Notes under the pieces: model-generated | The model's database searches: none | The model's input: only the letters and a program-made list of their open reading frames with translations | Told to the model about the DNA's origin: nothing | Shown: positions 18,645-25,670 of the stretch, piece by piece | Layout: each line of letters opens with the position of its first letter | How positions within the stretch are numbered: the stretch's first letter is position 1 | Source: an uncultured Mailhella sp. | Lineage (GTDB): Bacteria > Desulfobacterota > Desulfovibrionia > Desulfovibrionales > Desulfovibrionaceae | Length of the DNA: 35,303 nucleotides | Direction of reading: 5' to 3' | NCBI GenBank assembly: GCA_910579055.1 | Contig: CAJTSU010000018.1 | Location: forward strand, 1-35,303 | Made by a program: the position numbers and the translations under genes

Positions 18645-20729
18645 CTATATCGCCAGCCCCGCGCGGCGGCCTGTTTCAATGGCATTGACGATCAGGCTGC
18701 CGCCTTCGAAACCGTTGGCGGAACCGACGCGGATGATGCGCGGCGCGCCGGGCTTGCCCTCCAGTTCGTCCATGAGGGAGTTATTGGGAGACTGCGAGGT
18801 CAGCACCATGTACGTGTCGCCCTTCACGGTGCGGGTCGCGCCGTTTTTGTCGGTCACGATCAGGCCTTCAGGGACAATGGCTTCATATTTCACGCCGCTG
18901 ATGATTTCCACGTTCTTCTTTTTCAGCCAGGGCAGGAGCCGATCAAGGTAGCGGGGAGGAATACCCGCGCCGATATTTTCCGATTCCTCCAGCACGGTTA
19001 CGGTGCGTCCGCGCTTGAGCAGGAAGGCGGCGCCCTGCAAGCCTTCGATGCGTCCGCCCAGAATCACCACATGCCGTCCCACGGACAGGAAAATCTTGGT
19101 GAGCTTGTGCAGCAGTTCGGGGCCGAAAAAGCGCAGGGGCAGTTTGACCTGTTTGCCCATGCGGTTCACGCCGGTGACGTTGCCGCTTTCCACGCCGGGA
19201 ATACCGGGAAGGCCGTACAGGCCGCCTGTGGCGAGAATGAGCGCGTCCGGCTGTTCGGCGTGCACCATGTCCGCCGTCACGGTGGTGCCCAGGCGCAGTT
19301 TCACGCCCGCCTTTTCAAGCTGATGCTTGAAGTAGGGGACAATGGAACGGATATCCTCCACATCCGTGCCCTTGACCATACAGGCCAGGGGCAGCTTGCC
19401 GCCGAGTTCCGGGCCGCTTTCGTACAGGGTGACATTGTGCCCGCGCAGTGCGGCCACACGGGCGGCTTCCATACCGGAGGGGCCGCCGCCCACCACCATG
19501 ACCTTTTTGGGCTGTTCGGCGCGGGTGACGTTTTCCGGCACGGCCAGATCGCTTTCCCGGCCGAAGGCGGGGTTCACGCGGCAGCGGCGGGGGCGGCCGG
19601 CGGGCGGATCTTCACAGGTTCCGCAGCGGGTGCAGCGGGTAATGTCGGCAATGCGTCCTTCCCGAATCTTGTTGGGGAACTCGGGGTCGGCCCAGAGCAT
19701 GCGGCCAAAGGCAATGATATCGGCCTTGCCCTGTGCGATTACGGCTTCGCCCTTGACTTCATCCATGCGGCCCACGGCGATGACCGGAACCCTGACGGCC
19801 TTTTTCACCGCTTCGGCGGCGGGCACCAGCAACCCCAGCCCCCGGAAGTCGTCCATGAAGGGCTTCATGTGTTCTTCCGGTTCGGGGTAGGGCCAGTAGT
19901 CGGGCAGATAGCGGAAGGGCATGGGGCCGAAGCCGTAGCCGGACACGCTGATGTAGTCGGCTCCGGCCTTTTCCAGAATTTGCGCGGTTTGCACGGCTTC
20001 CTCAATGGTCTGGCAGCCGTTTGCGCCCCATTCCCGTCCGTTGATGCGCGCGCCGATGGGGTAATCGGGGCCGAAACGGCGGCGCAGTTCGGTGATAATT
20101 TCCACCACCAGCCGGGTGCGGTTTTCAATATTCTGGCAGCCGTACTGATCATCGCGGCGGTTCCATACCCGGCTGACGAAGCTTTCCAGATAGTAGCCGT
20201 GCGCGCAATGAACCTCGATACCGTCAAAGCCCGCCGCGTGAGCGCGTTCCGCGGCTTCAAAATACAGGCGCTTGTCTTCCTCGATTTCTTGCAGGGAAAG
20301 CCCGCGCACCGGTTTGCCCACCGGAGGCGGGCAGGGAATTTCGTCCGGCCCCAGATCGGAGGGGCCGATGGGCAGGCCTCCACCGTGGCCGGTCATGGCC
20401 GAGGCTCCGGAATGGTGAAGCTGGCACATGATCGGGCAGTCGTGGGCGTGACTGCGCTCCACGATGCGCGTGACGCCGGGCAGAAACTTGTCGTCCCACA
20501 GCGCGCCGTACAGTCCGGCGGGATGGTCGCTGCGCCAGGTAATGGCGGAGAGGATGGACATCCCCACGCCGCCTTTGGCGAGAGCTTCGTAAAAGCCGAC
20601 TATCCGATCTCCGGCGGAACCGTCTTCCTCAAAGAACCATGAGGATTGCGGGGCCTTGATCATGCGGTTTTTGAGTTTGAGCCGCTTGTTGATGGCAATG
20701 GGCTCAAGCAGATGGGTAAAGTCGCTCAT
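18645..20729 (-). CDS. NADH:flavin oxidoreductase (OYE / 2,4-dienoyl-CoA reductase family), reductase 1
   Basis: The 694-residue product has an FMN-binding TIM barrel (about residues 1-350, with QLHHSGAS and HCAHGYYLESF active-site stretches). A Cys cluster near residue 364 would hold a 4Fe-4S centre. A C-terminal FAD/NAD(P) part follows, with VVGGGPSGMEAA near 410 and a second, degenerate nucleotide-binding loop ILGGRIEG near 553. Such enzymes reduce activated C=C bonds (enoates, dienoyl-CoA) with NAD(P)H. The Cys spacing is CxxCxxC-x10-C, one residue shorter than the usual CxxCxxxC-x11-C. AAGGAG just upstream supports ATG 20729, and an inverted-repeat element ends right at that site. The substrate is unknown. 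Confidence 0.88.
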   Translation of the reverse strand: MSDFTHLLEPIAINKRLKLKNRMIKAPQSSWFFEEDGSAGDRIVGFYEALAKGGVGMSILSAITWRSDHPAGLYGALWDDKFLPGVTRIVERSHAHDCPIMCQLHHSGASAMTGHGGGLPIGPSDLGPDEIPCPPPVGKPVRGLSLQEIEEDKRLYFEAAERAHAAGFDGIEVHCAHGYYLESFVSRVWNRRDDQYGCQNIENRTRLVVEIITELRRRFGPDYPIGARINGREWGANGCQTIEEAVQTAQILEKAGADYISVSGYGFGPMPFRYLPDYWPYPEPEEHMKPFMDDFRGLGLLVPAAEAVKKAVRVPVIAVGRMDEVKGEAVIAQGKADIIAFGRMLWADPEFPNKIREGRIADITRCTRCGTCEDPPAGRPRRCRVNPAFGRESDLAVPENVTRAEQPKKVMVVGGGPSGMEAARVAALRGHNVTLYESGPELGGKLPLACMVKGTDVEDIRSIVPYFKHQLEKAGVKLRLGTTVTADMVHAEQPDALILATGGLYGLPGIPGVESGNVTGVNRMGKQVKLPLRFFGPELLHKLTKIFLSVGRHVVILGGRIEGLQGAAFLLKRGRTVTVLEESENIGAGIPPRYLDRLLPWLKKKNVEIISGVKYEAIVPEGLIVTDKNGATRTVKGDTYMVLTSQSPNNSLMDELEGKPGAPRIIRVGSANGFEGGSLIVNAIETGRRAGLAI

Positions 20730-20742
20730 TCGTATCTCCTTA

Positions 20743-20869
20743 TTAGAGCGTTTTGCGATTGAAAGTATCTGCCGGCCAGGATCCTACGTTCTGGCACGCG
20801 GGTTTCACGCCTCCGCCGGAGCCTCGCTCCGCTCGACTCCGAGAGCATTTCAATGACAAAATGCTCTAA
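20743..20869. repeat. Inverted-repeat (MITE-like) element, copy R2
   Basis: The ends are TTAGAGCGTTTTGCGATTGAAA and, inverted at the right end, TTAGAGCATTTTGTCATTGAAA: an imperfect 22-bp terminal inverted repeat around a 127-bp unit. The right end also folds on itself (AGAGCATTT/AAATGCTCT). Its left half is closely similar to 23185-23280 and its right half to 1-54. It fills the gap between MFS and reductase 1 and stops 13 bases before the reductase 1 start. Read on the minus strand, it could also be a structured leader. Confidence 0.75.
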
Positions 20870-20882
20870 TTCCAAAAAAATG

Positions 20883-22193
20883 TTACTGTGCGCCGCCTTG
20901 CGGGCCGGAGGGGCTGTTCTTCATGCTTTTGCCCTCCCGCAGGGCGAACAGCGATGCAGCGAAGGCGCAGCAGAACATAACCATGAACAGGGTGAACATG
21001 TGGGTGTACTGGGGCAGAGTGTAACTGTCCTGTCCGGGAGCCTGCACTTCCATAATCCAGCCGCTGGCAAGCTGGAGCAGGGCGGAGCCGAGATAGGTGT
21101 AGATGTTGATCATGCCGGTGGCAGTGCCCACGATTTCCGGTGGAAAATCGTCCTGGATGCGGGTCAGGGCGATGCCGCCGAAGCCTCCGCAGAATATGCC
21201 GAAGGCCACGCCCCACAGCGGCAGGATTGCGGCCGGAATGACCGGGCGCGGCAACAGTAGCGGGCTGGCCAGGGCCACTGTGGCCGCGCAGGCGATGAGC
21301 AGCAGCCATGTCTTGGGCAGGCGCAGCCAGGGGGCGAGAAAGCCGATAATGGTGGGGCCGAGGGTGGAACCCAGAGCCAGGCAGAACAGCACCCCGCCCG
21401 CCGCGCCTTTGTCCAGTCCGTAGCCCTGGATGAAATACGGCCCGGCCCACAGCCCGCTCAGGGAGAAGAAGGAGCCGTACATGCAGAAAAACCAGATGGA
21501 AATCGTCCAGTAACTGCGCGTCTTCAGGATGCTGAGCATGGTTTGCTTCAGGGGAGGCGCGGGCGCTCTGTCTGCCGAAGAGACGGAAGCCCAGGAAGGC
21601 GTGAAGCCTTTTTCTTCCGGCCGGTTGCGCACCACGCGCCGAACCACGATGACCATAATTACGGTGAGCGCGGCGGCGGCCAGCATGCTTCCGCGCCAGC
21701 CCGTAATCTGGGCAAGCATCATGAGCGGCCAGGTGGCAAGCAGCATGCCGCCCGTGCCGAGGGAGAGCAGCAGCCCCGTGCACAGCGCGTGCCGCCGGGG
21801 CGGAAACCAGAACAGGATAACGCGCAGAGCGGGCACAAAGACCATGGCCATGCCCGTGCCTACCAGCATGCGCCCCAGTGTGGCCATGCCCACGGAATGC
21901 GCTCCGGCAAAGATAATGGTGCCTGCCGCGCCGATCAGCAGAAAGAGACAGATGGTACTGCGCGGCCCCCAGCGGTCGGACAGGATGCCCGCCGGGATCT
22001 GCATGAAGGCGTAAGGATAAAAGAAGGCCGAACCCATGACCGCCATGAGTCCGCCCCCGACGGAAAAATCACGCATGATGTCCACGGCGAGCGTACTGGG
22101 CGAAGTGCGGAAAAAGCTGACCAGACCGTAGCAGATGGTCAGAAGGGTGAAGATGAGCCATGCCTGGGCATTCAGGGAACGGAATTTGCGCAT
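20883..22193 (-). CDS. MFS transporter (12 TM)
   Basis: The 436-residue hydrophobic protein looks like a 12-helix major facilitator. The loop between helices 2 and 3 carries the family motif as GILSDRWGPR near residue 68, and a charged central loop (NRPEEKGFTPSW) splits two six-helix halves. I chose ATG 22193 because GAGGA lies 8 bases upstream; a longer in-frame start at 22244 adds an unlikely Pro/Arg-rich tail. It follows amidohydrolase 4 by 122 bases in the catabolic block and is probably the importer or exporter of that block's substrate. It takes the place that a TRAP system has in the other modules. The substrate is unknown. Confidence 0.88.
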   Translation of the reverse strand: MRKFRSLNAQAWLIFTLLTICYGLVSFFRTSPSTLAVDIMRDFSVGGGLMAVMGSAFFYPYAFMQIPAGILSDRWGPRSTICLFLLIGAAGTIIFAGAHSVGMATLGRMLVGTGMAMVFVPALRVILFWFPPRRHALCTGLLLSLGTGGMLLATWPLMMLAQITGWRGSMLAAAALTVIMVIVVRRVVRNRPEEKGFTPSWASVSSADRAPAPPLKQTMLSILKTRSYWTISIWFFCMYGSFFSLSGLWAGPYFIQGYGLDKGAAGGVLFCLALGSTLGPTIIGFLAPWLRLPKTWLLLIACAATVALASPLLLPRPVIPAAILPLWGVAFGIFCGGFGGIALTRIQDDFPPEIVGTATGMINIYTYLGSALLQLASGWIMEVQAPGQDSYTLPQYTHMFTLFMVMFCCAFAASLFALREGKSMKNSPSGPQGGAQ

Positions 22194-22315
22194 GAAAATA
22201 TCCTCGGAAGGGCGCGGCGGAGCAGTCGCGCGGATTCCGTGCATTCCGGCGGCAAGAGGCCGGTTTTGACGGGCCGCCCGCGTCGGGGAGAGCGCCGGCG
22301 CGGGCGGGTTGCGCC

Positions 22316-23170
22316 TCAGTCGTGCTCAATGTTCAGCTTGAGCGCGCGAATGGCGTTTTTATACAGCAAGTTGGGCAGAACCTCGGGTTTGAAGGGCAGG
22401 GCCTTGAAGCCGTCCACGCCCTCCTTGAAGCCGATGAAGGGATATGCCGTGCCGAACACAATGCGATCCTGAAGGAAGGTGTTGGCCGCCATGACGTAAT
22501 CGGCCACGCCGGGGATATTGTACATGTACATATCCGGGCAGAGGTACAGATTGGGCCGCTTGAAGGCCACAAAGCAGATCTGCTGCACCCAGGGGTAGCC
22601 GCCGTGAGTGTTGATGACGGTCATGTTCGGGAACTCGCCGCACACCCGGTCGATATGTTCGGGGTTGCTGTGGCTGAGATCCGGGCCGTTGCCGCCTCCG
22701 CCCATAAGCAGCACCGGAATGCCGTGCCGCTCGCAGTATTCGTAAATGGGGTAGATGCGGCGGTCATCGCAGTACATGGGGTTGGGGAGCACGCCGGGTT
22801 CCATGCCCACGGCGGCCAGCGGGCCGTTGACCACCACGCGCTCGATTTCATCAATGGCCTTGCCCGGCACGGTGGGGTCAATGCCCGCCACGCCGATGAA
22901 CTTGTCCGGGTATTGCCTGACAATGTCCACAATATCGTCGTTGGGCACATTGCCCATGAAGGGGTTGGCCTGCCTGCCGGGAACCACGCCCATGGTCACG
23001 CCGCCCTCCTCCATTTCCTTCAGCATGAGTTCCATGTTTCCCTGCTTTGCGGAAGGAGGCGGGGTCATACCGAGGTTGCCGCTCCAGCGGGCGATGCGAT
23101 CCTGATTGCGGAAGATGTGCATGTTGAGAAAGCCGCGCGTGGCGGGCCGGAGCCTGAAGTCGATAATCAT
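22316..23170 (-). CDS. Amidohydrolase-fold protein lacking the metal site, copy 4 (MFS-linked)
   Basis: The 284-residue paralogue is closest by eye to copy 3. It has MIIDFRLRPATRGFLN (RLR for H-x-H), PVLLMGGGGNGPD, the retained His in THGGYPWVQQ, and FGTAYPFIG (Ala for the ligand Asp). It also shares GMEPGVLP and DDRRIYPIYE with the others. The start is ATG 23170 with GTGAGG about 6 bases upstream; an in-frame GTG four codons earlier overlaps that site. Unlike copies 1, 2, 3 and 5 it is not beside a TRAP permease but between a flavin reductase and an MFS gene. This hints that its job concerns the substrate rather than the TRAP machinery. An inverted-repeat element ends 14 bases upstream of its start. 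Confidence 0.85.
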   Translation of the reverse strand: MIIDFRLRPATRGFLNMHIFRNQDRIARWSGNLGMTPPPSAKQGNMELMLKEMEEGGVTMGVVPGRQANPFMGNVPNDDIVDIVRQYPDKFIGVAGIDPTVPGKAIDEIERVVVNGPLAAVGMEPGVLPNPMYCDDRRIYPIYEYCERHGIPVLLMGGGGNGPDLSHSNPEHIDRVCGEFPNMTVINTHGGYPWVQQICFVAFKRPNLYLCPDMYMYNIPGVADYVMAANTFLQDRIVFGTAYPFIGFKEGVDGFKALPFKPEVLPNLLYKNAIRALKLNIEHD

Positions 23171-23184
23171 GTCATGCCTCACGT

Positions 23185-23406
23185 TTAGAGCGTTTTGTGA
23201 TTGAAAATATCTGCCGGCCAGACCCCATGTTCTGACCCGCAGGTTTCACGCCTGAAGCCGGAGCTTGCTCTGCTGTCCATGCCTGTACGCCCTGCGGGCC
23301 GCCCGTTGGGTGGCAACGCCGCAAGTGAATTGCGACTACTCCGGCGTCGCGAAGGAGTCTCGCCTTGCTCAACTCCATAGAGCATTTTCAAAACGAAAAT
23401 GCTCTA
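23185..23406. repeat. Inverted-repeat (MITE-like) element, copy R3
   Basis: It starts TTAGAGCGTTTTGTGATTGAAA and ends AAAATGCTCTA, with the right end folding into AGAGCATTTT/AAAATGCTCT. The first 95 bases align closely with R2 (shared ATCTGCCGGCCAG, GGTTTCACGCCT, GCCGGAGC). About 95 extra bases in the middle make it longer. It lies between reductase 2 and amidohydrolase 4. Confidence 0.72.
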
Positions 23407-23422
23407 GAAGTTTTCTTCTCAT

Positions 23423-23444
23423 TTAACCGACGGAGCGCGGTTAA
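23423..23444 (-). other. Small hairpin after flavin reductase 2
   Basis: TTAACCG (23423-23429) pairs with CGGTTAA (23438-23444) ten bases beyond the reductase 2 stop. No clean T tract follows on the minus strand, so it may only stabilise a 3' end. Confidence 0.3.
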
Positions 23445-23454
23445 CGGCTGCTTT

Positions 23455-25407
23455 TCACAGCGCCGCGCCCGCGGCCAGGCCGCTTTCCACGGCATTGAGG
23501 ATTTTTGCCACATGCTCGCAGTCGCCGATGCTGGTAAAGGCGATCCCCGCCGTGCGCAGAGCGTCGGCCAGGCGCGTTTCCGGTCTGTATCCAACGGCCG
23601 TTACCAGGGTGTCAAAGGCGGGGAGCGTCCGTTCTTCGCCGTCCGGCGTTTTCACGGTGACAATGCCCTTGTCGTCGATATGCAGAACCTGTGTGCCGGT
23701 CAGCAGGGTTACGCCGTAGTTTTTCAGGCGCGGCATCATATAGCGCCGCGTGCGGCCTTCCATGTCTCTGGCGACTTCGGGAAGCATTTCCAGCACCGTC
23801 ACCGCGCTCCCGCGCCCGGCGATAAATTCCGCAGTCTCGCAGCCGATGAGGCCGCCGCCGATAATCAGCACGCGCGGGCCCGGCGTTACTTCGCCGGAGA
23901 GGATTTTGTCAGCCGTCACCGCATTGGGCGCCGCCTTGCAGAAGCCGGGGAAGACCGGCACACTGCCCGTGGCGAGGATCACCGCGTCCGCCTGCGCCGC
24001 GCGTACACTGGCCGCGTCGGCTTCGCAGTTCAGGCGGATATTCACTCCCGCCTCCCGCATCGCGCGCTCAAGGCAGGGCGTGAACATGTCGAGATCCTGC
24101 TTGAAGGGCGGCCGTGCCGCGAGAGCCAGCAGCCCGCCCAGGCGGCCGCTTTTTTCACGCAGTTCAACATGATGCCCGCGCCGGGCCGCGACGAGCGCAG
24201 CCTGCATGCCTGCCGCCCCGCCGCCGATGACCAGAATATTTTTGGGTGCTTTGACGCGGCCAAGGTCATACATGCCCTCGCGTCCGGTCAGAGGATTGAG
24301 CGCGCAGCCCACGCCCGTGCCGCGCGCGGAACCGCCCACGCAGCCATCGTTGCAGCCCACACAGCGGATGATGGTTTCGGCCCGCCCCGCGGCGGCCTTG
24401 TTCGGCAGATCCGGGTCGGCGATGAGCGCGCGGCCCATGGCCGCGAGGTCGGCGTCGCCGCGCTGGAGAATCTCTTCAGCCACCTGTTCATCCGTGATCC
24501 GGTTCACGGCGATGACGGGCACGCGCGTTTCAACGCCGTCTTTCACCGCGCGGGCCACATCGGAGAGCCAGCCCTTGTCCACGCAGGAGGGCGGAGACAC
24601 CATAAAATTGGTTTCGCGCAGCCCCACGGAAACATGTATCCAGGAAATACCCTCATCGGCCAGACGCCGGGCGAAGGCCACTCCTTCCTCACGTTTCAGG
24701 CCGTTGGCGATGCCGACTTCCTCCAGGCGTTCTTCCACGCTGAGGCGGTAGCCCACGGGGAAATCCGGGCCGACATACTCGCGCACTCTGCGCAGCACTT
24801 CGAGCGGAAAACGCATGCGTTTTTCCGGTGAGCCGCCGTATTCGTCATCGCGGCGATTGGTGAACGGAGAGAGAAACTGGCTGAGCAAATAACCGTGCGC
24901 GCCGTGCAGTTCCACGGAATCGAACCCGGCCTGTTTGGCCCGCAGCGCAGCCTTGCCCCAGCATTCGGCCAGTTCGGCCAGATCGGATCTGGTCAGGATG
25001 CGCGTGTCATTATACGCCGTAACACCCGGCACATAGGAGACAATCGGGACAGCGTGGCCCGTGGCCTGCGCGCTGGCCGCGCGTCCGGTATGCGCGAGCT
25101 GGATGGAGGAACGCGCGCCGTGCCTGCGGATACGTTCCGCCAGTTCCGCAAAGGCGGGAATGCGCGAATCGTCCGTCAGGCGCAACCAGCGTGGGGTGGG
25201 GGAACCCGCGTCGTGAATGCAGCAGGCTTCCACAATCACCAGCCCCGCGCCGCCCCTGGCGCGCGCTTCGTAATAGGCCAGCATGCGTTCAGTGATTTCT
25301 CCCGCGCCGGGCGAGGCGAATTTGGTGGACATGGGCGGGAAGACGATGCGGTTTCTGAGCCGCATGGAGCCAAGGCTGATCGGCGTATTCCAGAGAGGGG
25401 TGCTCAT
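23455..25407 (-). CDS. NADH:flavin oxidoreductase (OYE / 2,4-dienoyl-CoA reductase family), reductase 2
   Basis: The 650-residue enzyme has an FMN TIM barrel with canonical IQLAHTGRAAS and HGAHGYLLSQFLSPFTNRR active-site stretches. A regular 4Fe-4S Cys motif CVGCNDGC with a fourth Cys 11 residues later lies near residue 347. Two intact dinucleotide-binding loops follow, IGGGAAGMQAA near 390 (FAD) and IGGGLIGCETA near 512 (NAD(P)H). It should pass electrons from NAD(P)H through FAD and 4Fe-4S to FMN to reduce an activated double bond. The start is ATG 25407 with CGGAG upstream; the longer frame to 25530 would overlap the promoter. It is the first gene of the block, behind a sigma-54 promoter and divergent from regulator 3. 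The substrate is unknown. Confidence 0.9.
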   Translation of the reverse strand: MSTPLWNTPISLGSMRLRNRIVFPPMSTKFASPGAGEITERMLAYYEARARGGAGLVIVEACCIHDAGSPTPRWLRLTDDSRIPAFAELAERIRRHGARSSIQLAHTGRAASAQATGHAVPIVSYVPGVTAYNDTRILTRSDLAELAECWGKAALRAKQAGFDSVELHGAHGYLLSQFLSPFTNRRDDEYGGSPEKRMRFPLEVLRRVREYVGPDFPVGYRLSVEERLEEVGIANGLKREEGVAFARRLADEGISWIHVSVGLRETNFMVSPPSCVDKGWLSDVARAVKDGVETRVPVIAVNRITDEQVAEEILQRGDADLAAMGRALIADPDLPNKAAAGRAETIIRCVGCNDGCVGGSARGTGVGCALNPLTGREGMYDLGRVKAPKNILVIGGGAAGMQAALVAARRGHHVELREKSGRLGGLLALAARPPFKQDLDMFTPCLERAMREAGVNIRLNCEADAASVRAAQADAVILATGSVPVFPGFCKAAPNAVTADKILSGEVTPGPRVLIIGGGLIGCETAEFIAGRGSAVTVLEMLPEVARDMEGRTRRYMMPRLKNYGVTLLTGTQVLHIDDKGIVTVKTPDGEERTLPAFDTLVTAVGYRPETRLADALRTAGIAFTSIGDCEHVAKILNAVESGLAAGAAL

Positions 25408-25501
25408 GAGTGCTCCGGGGAAGTTGCGATAATTCTCAAGCTGTTTACCAGTGAAATGCTCCAGCGGCGCGAACGCGGCACGCTGTGCCGGCGCAAACTC
25501 T

Positions 25502-25517
25502 TGCAACGACCATGCCA
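25502..25517 (-). promoter_or_regulatory. Sigma-54 (-24/-12) promoter for the catabolic block
   Basis: On the minus strand the sequence is TGGCATGGTCGTTGCA, one substitution from TGGCAC-N5-TTGCA with exact spacing. It lies 95 bp before reductase 2 and about 100 bp from the TGGACATGTCCA palindrome next to the divergent regulator 3 gene. Confidence 0.8.
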
Positions 25518-25577
25518 AGAATGGGTGCATGGTAATATGTTGTATTTATTTCAAATATAGATAATAACAAGGTGTTC

Positions 25578-25637
25578 TGTCCAAAAAATGCGCATGTCAT
25601 ATATGGACATGTCCACGATGCGCGTAGTATATGGACA
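25578..25637. promoter_or_regulatory. Upstream activator cluster with palindrome TGGACATGTCCA
   Basis: A perfect 12-bp palindrome TGGACATGTCCA lies at 25604-25615. An inverted CATGTC (25593-25598) and two more half-sites, TGTCCA (25578-25583) and TGGACA (25632-25637), flank it. The cluster sits between the divergent reductase 2 promoter and regulator 3, so it may serve both activation of the block and autoregulation. Confidence 0.65.
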
Positions 25638-25670
25638 ATGACAGGGACCCAGGGAAAGGGAGTATGCAGC

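Noticed and set aside
18642..20642. Plus-strand open frame of about 666 codons opposite flavin reductase 1
   Set aside because: The translation is low-complexity and matches no family, while the minus strand encodes a complete enzyme with all expected motifs.
20791..20808. Sigma-54-like CTGGCACGCGGGTTTCA on the plus strand inside element R2
   Set aside because: The -12 position reads TC rather than GC, the sequence is not kept in R3, and there is no plus-strand gene downstream.
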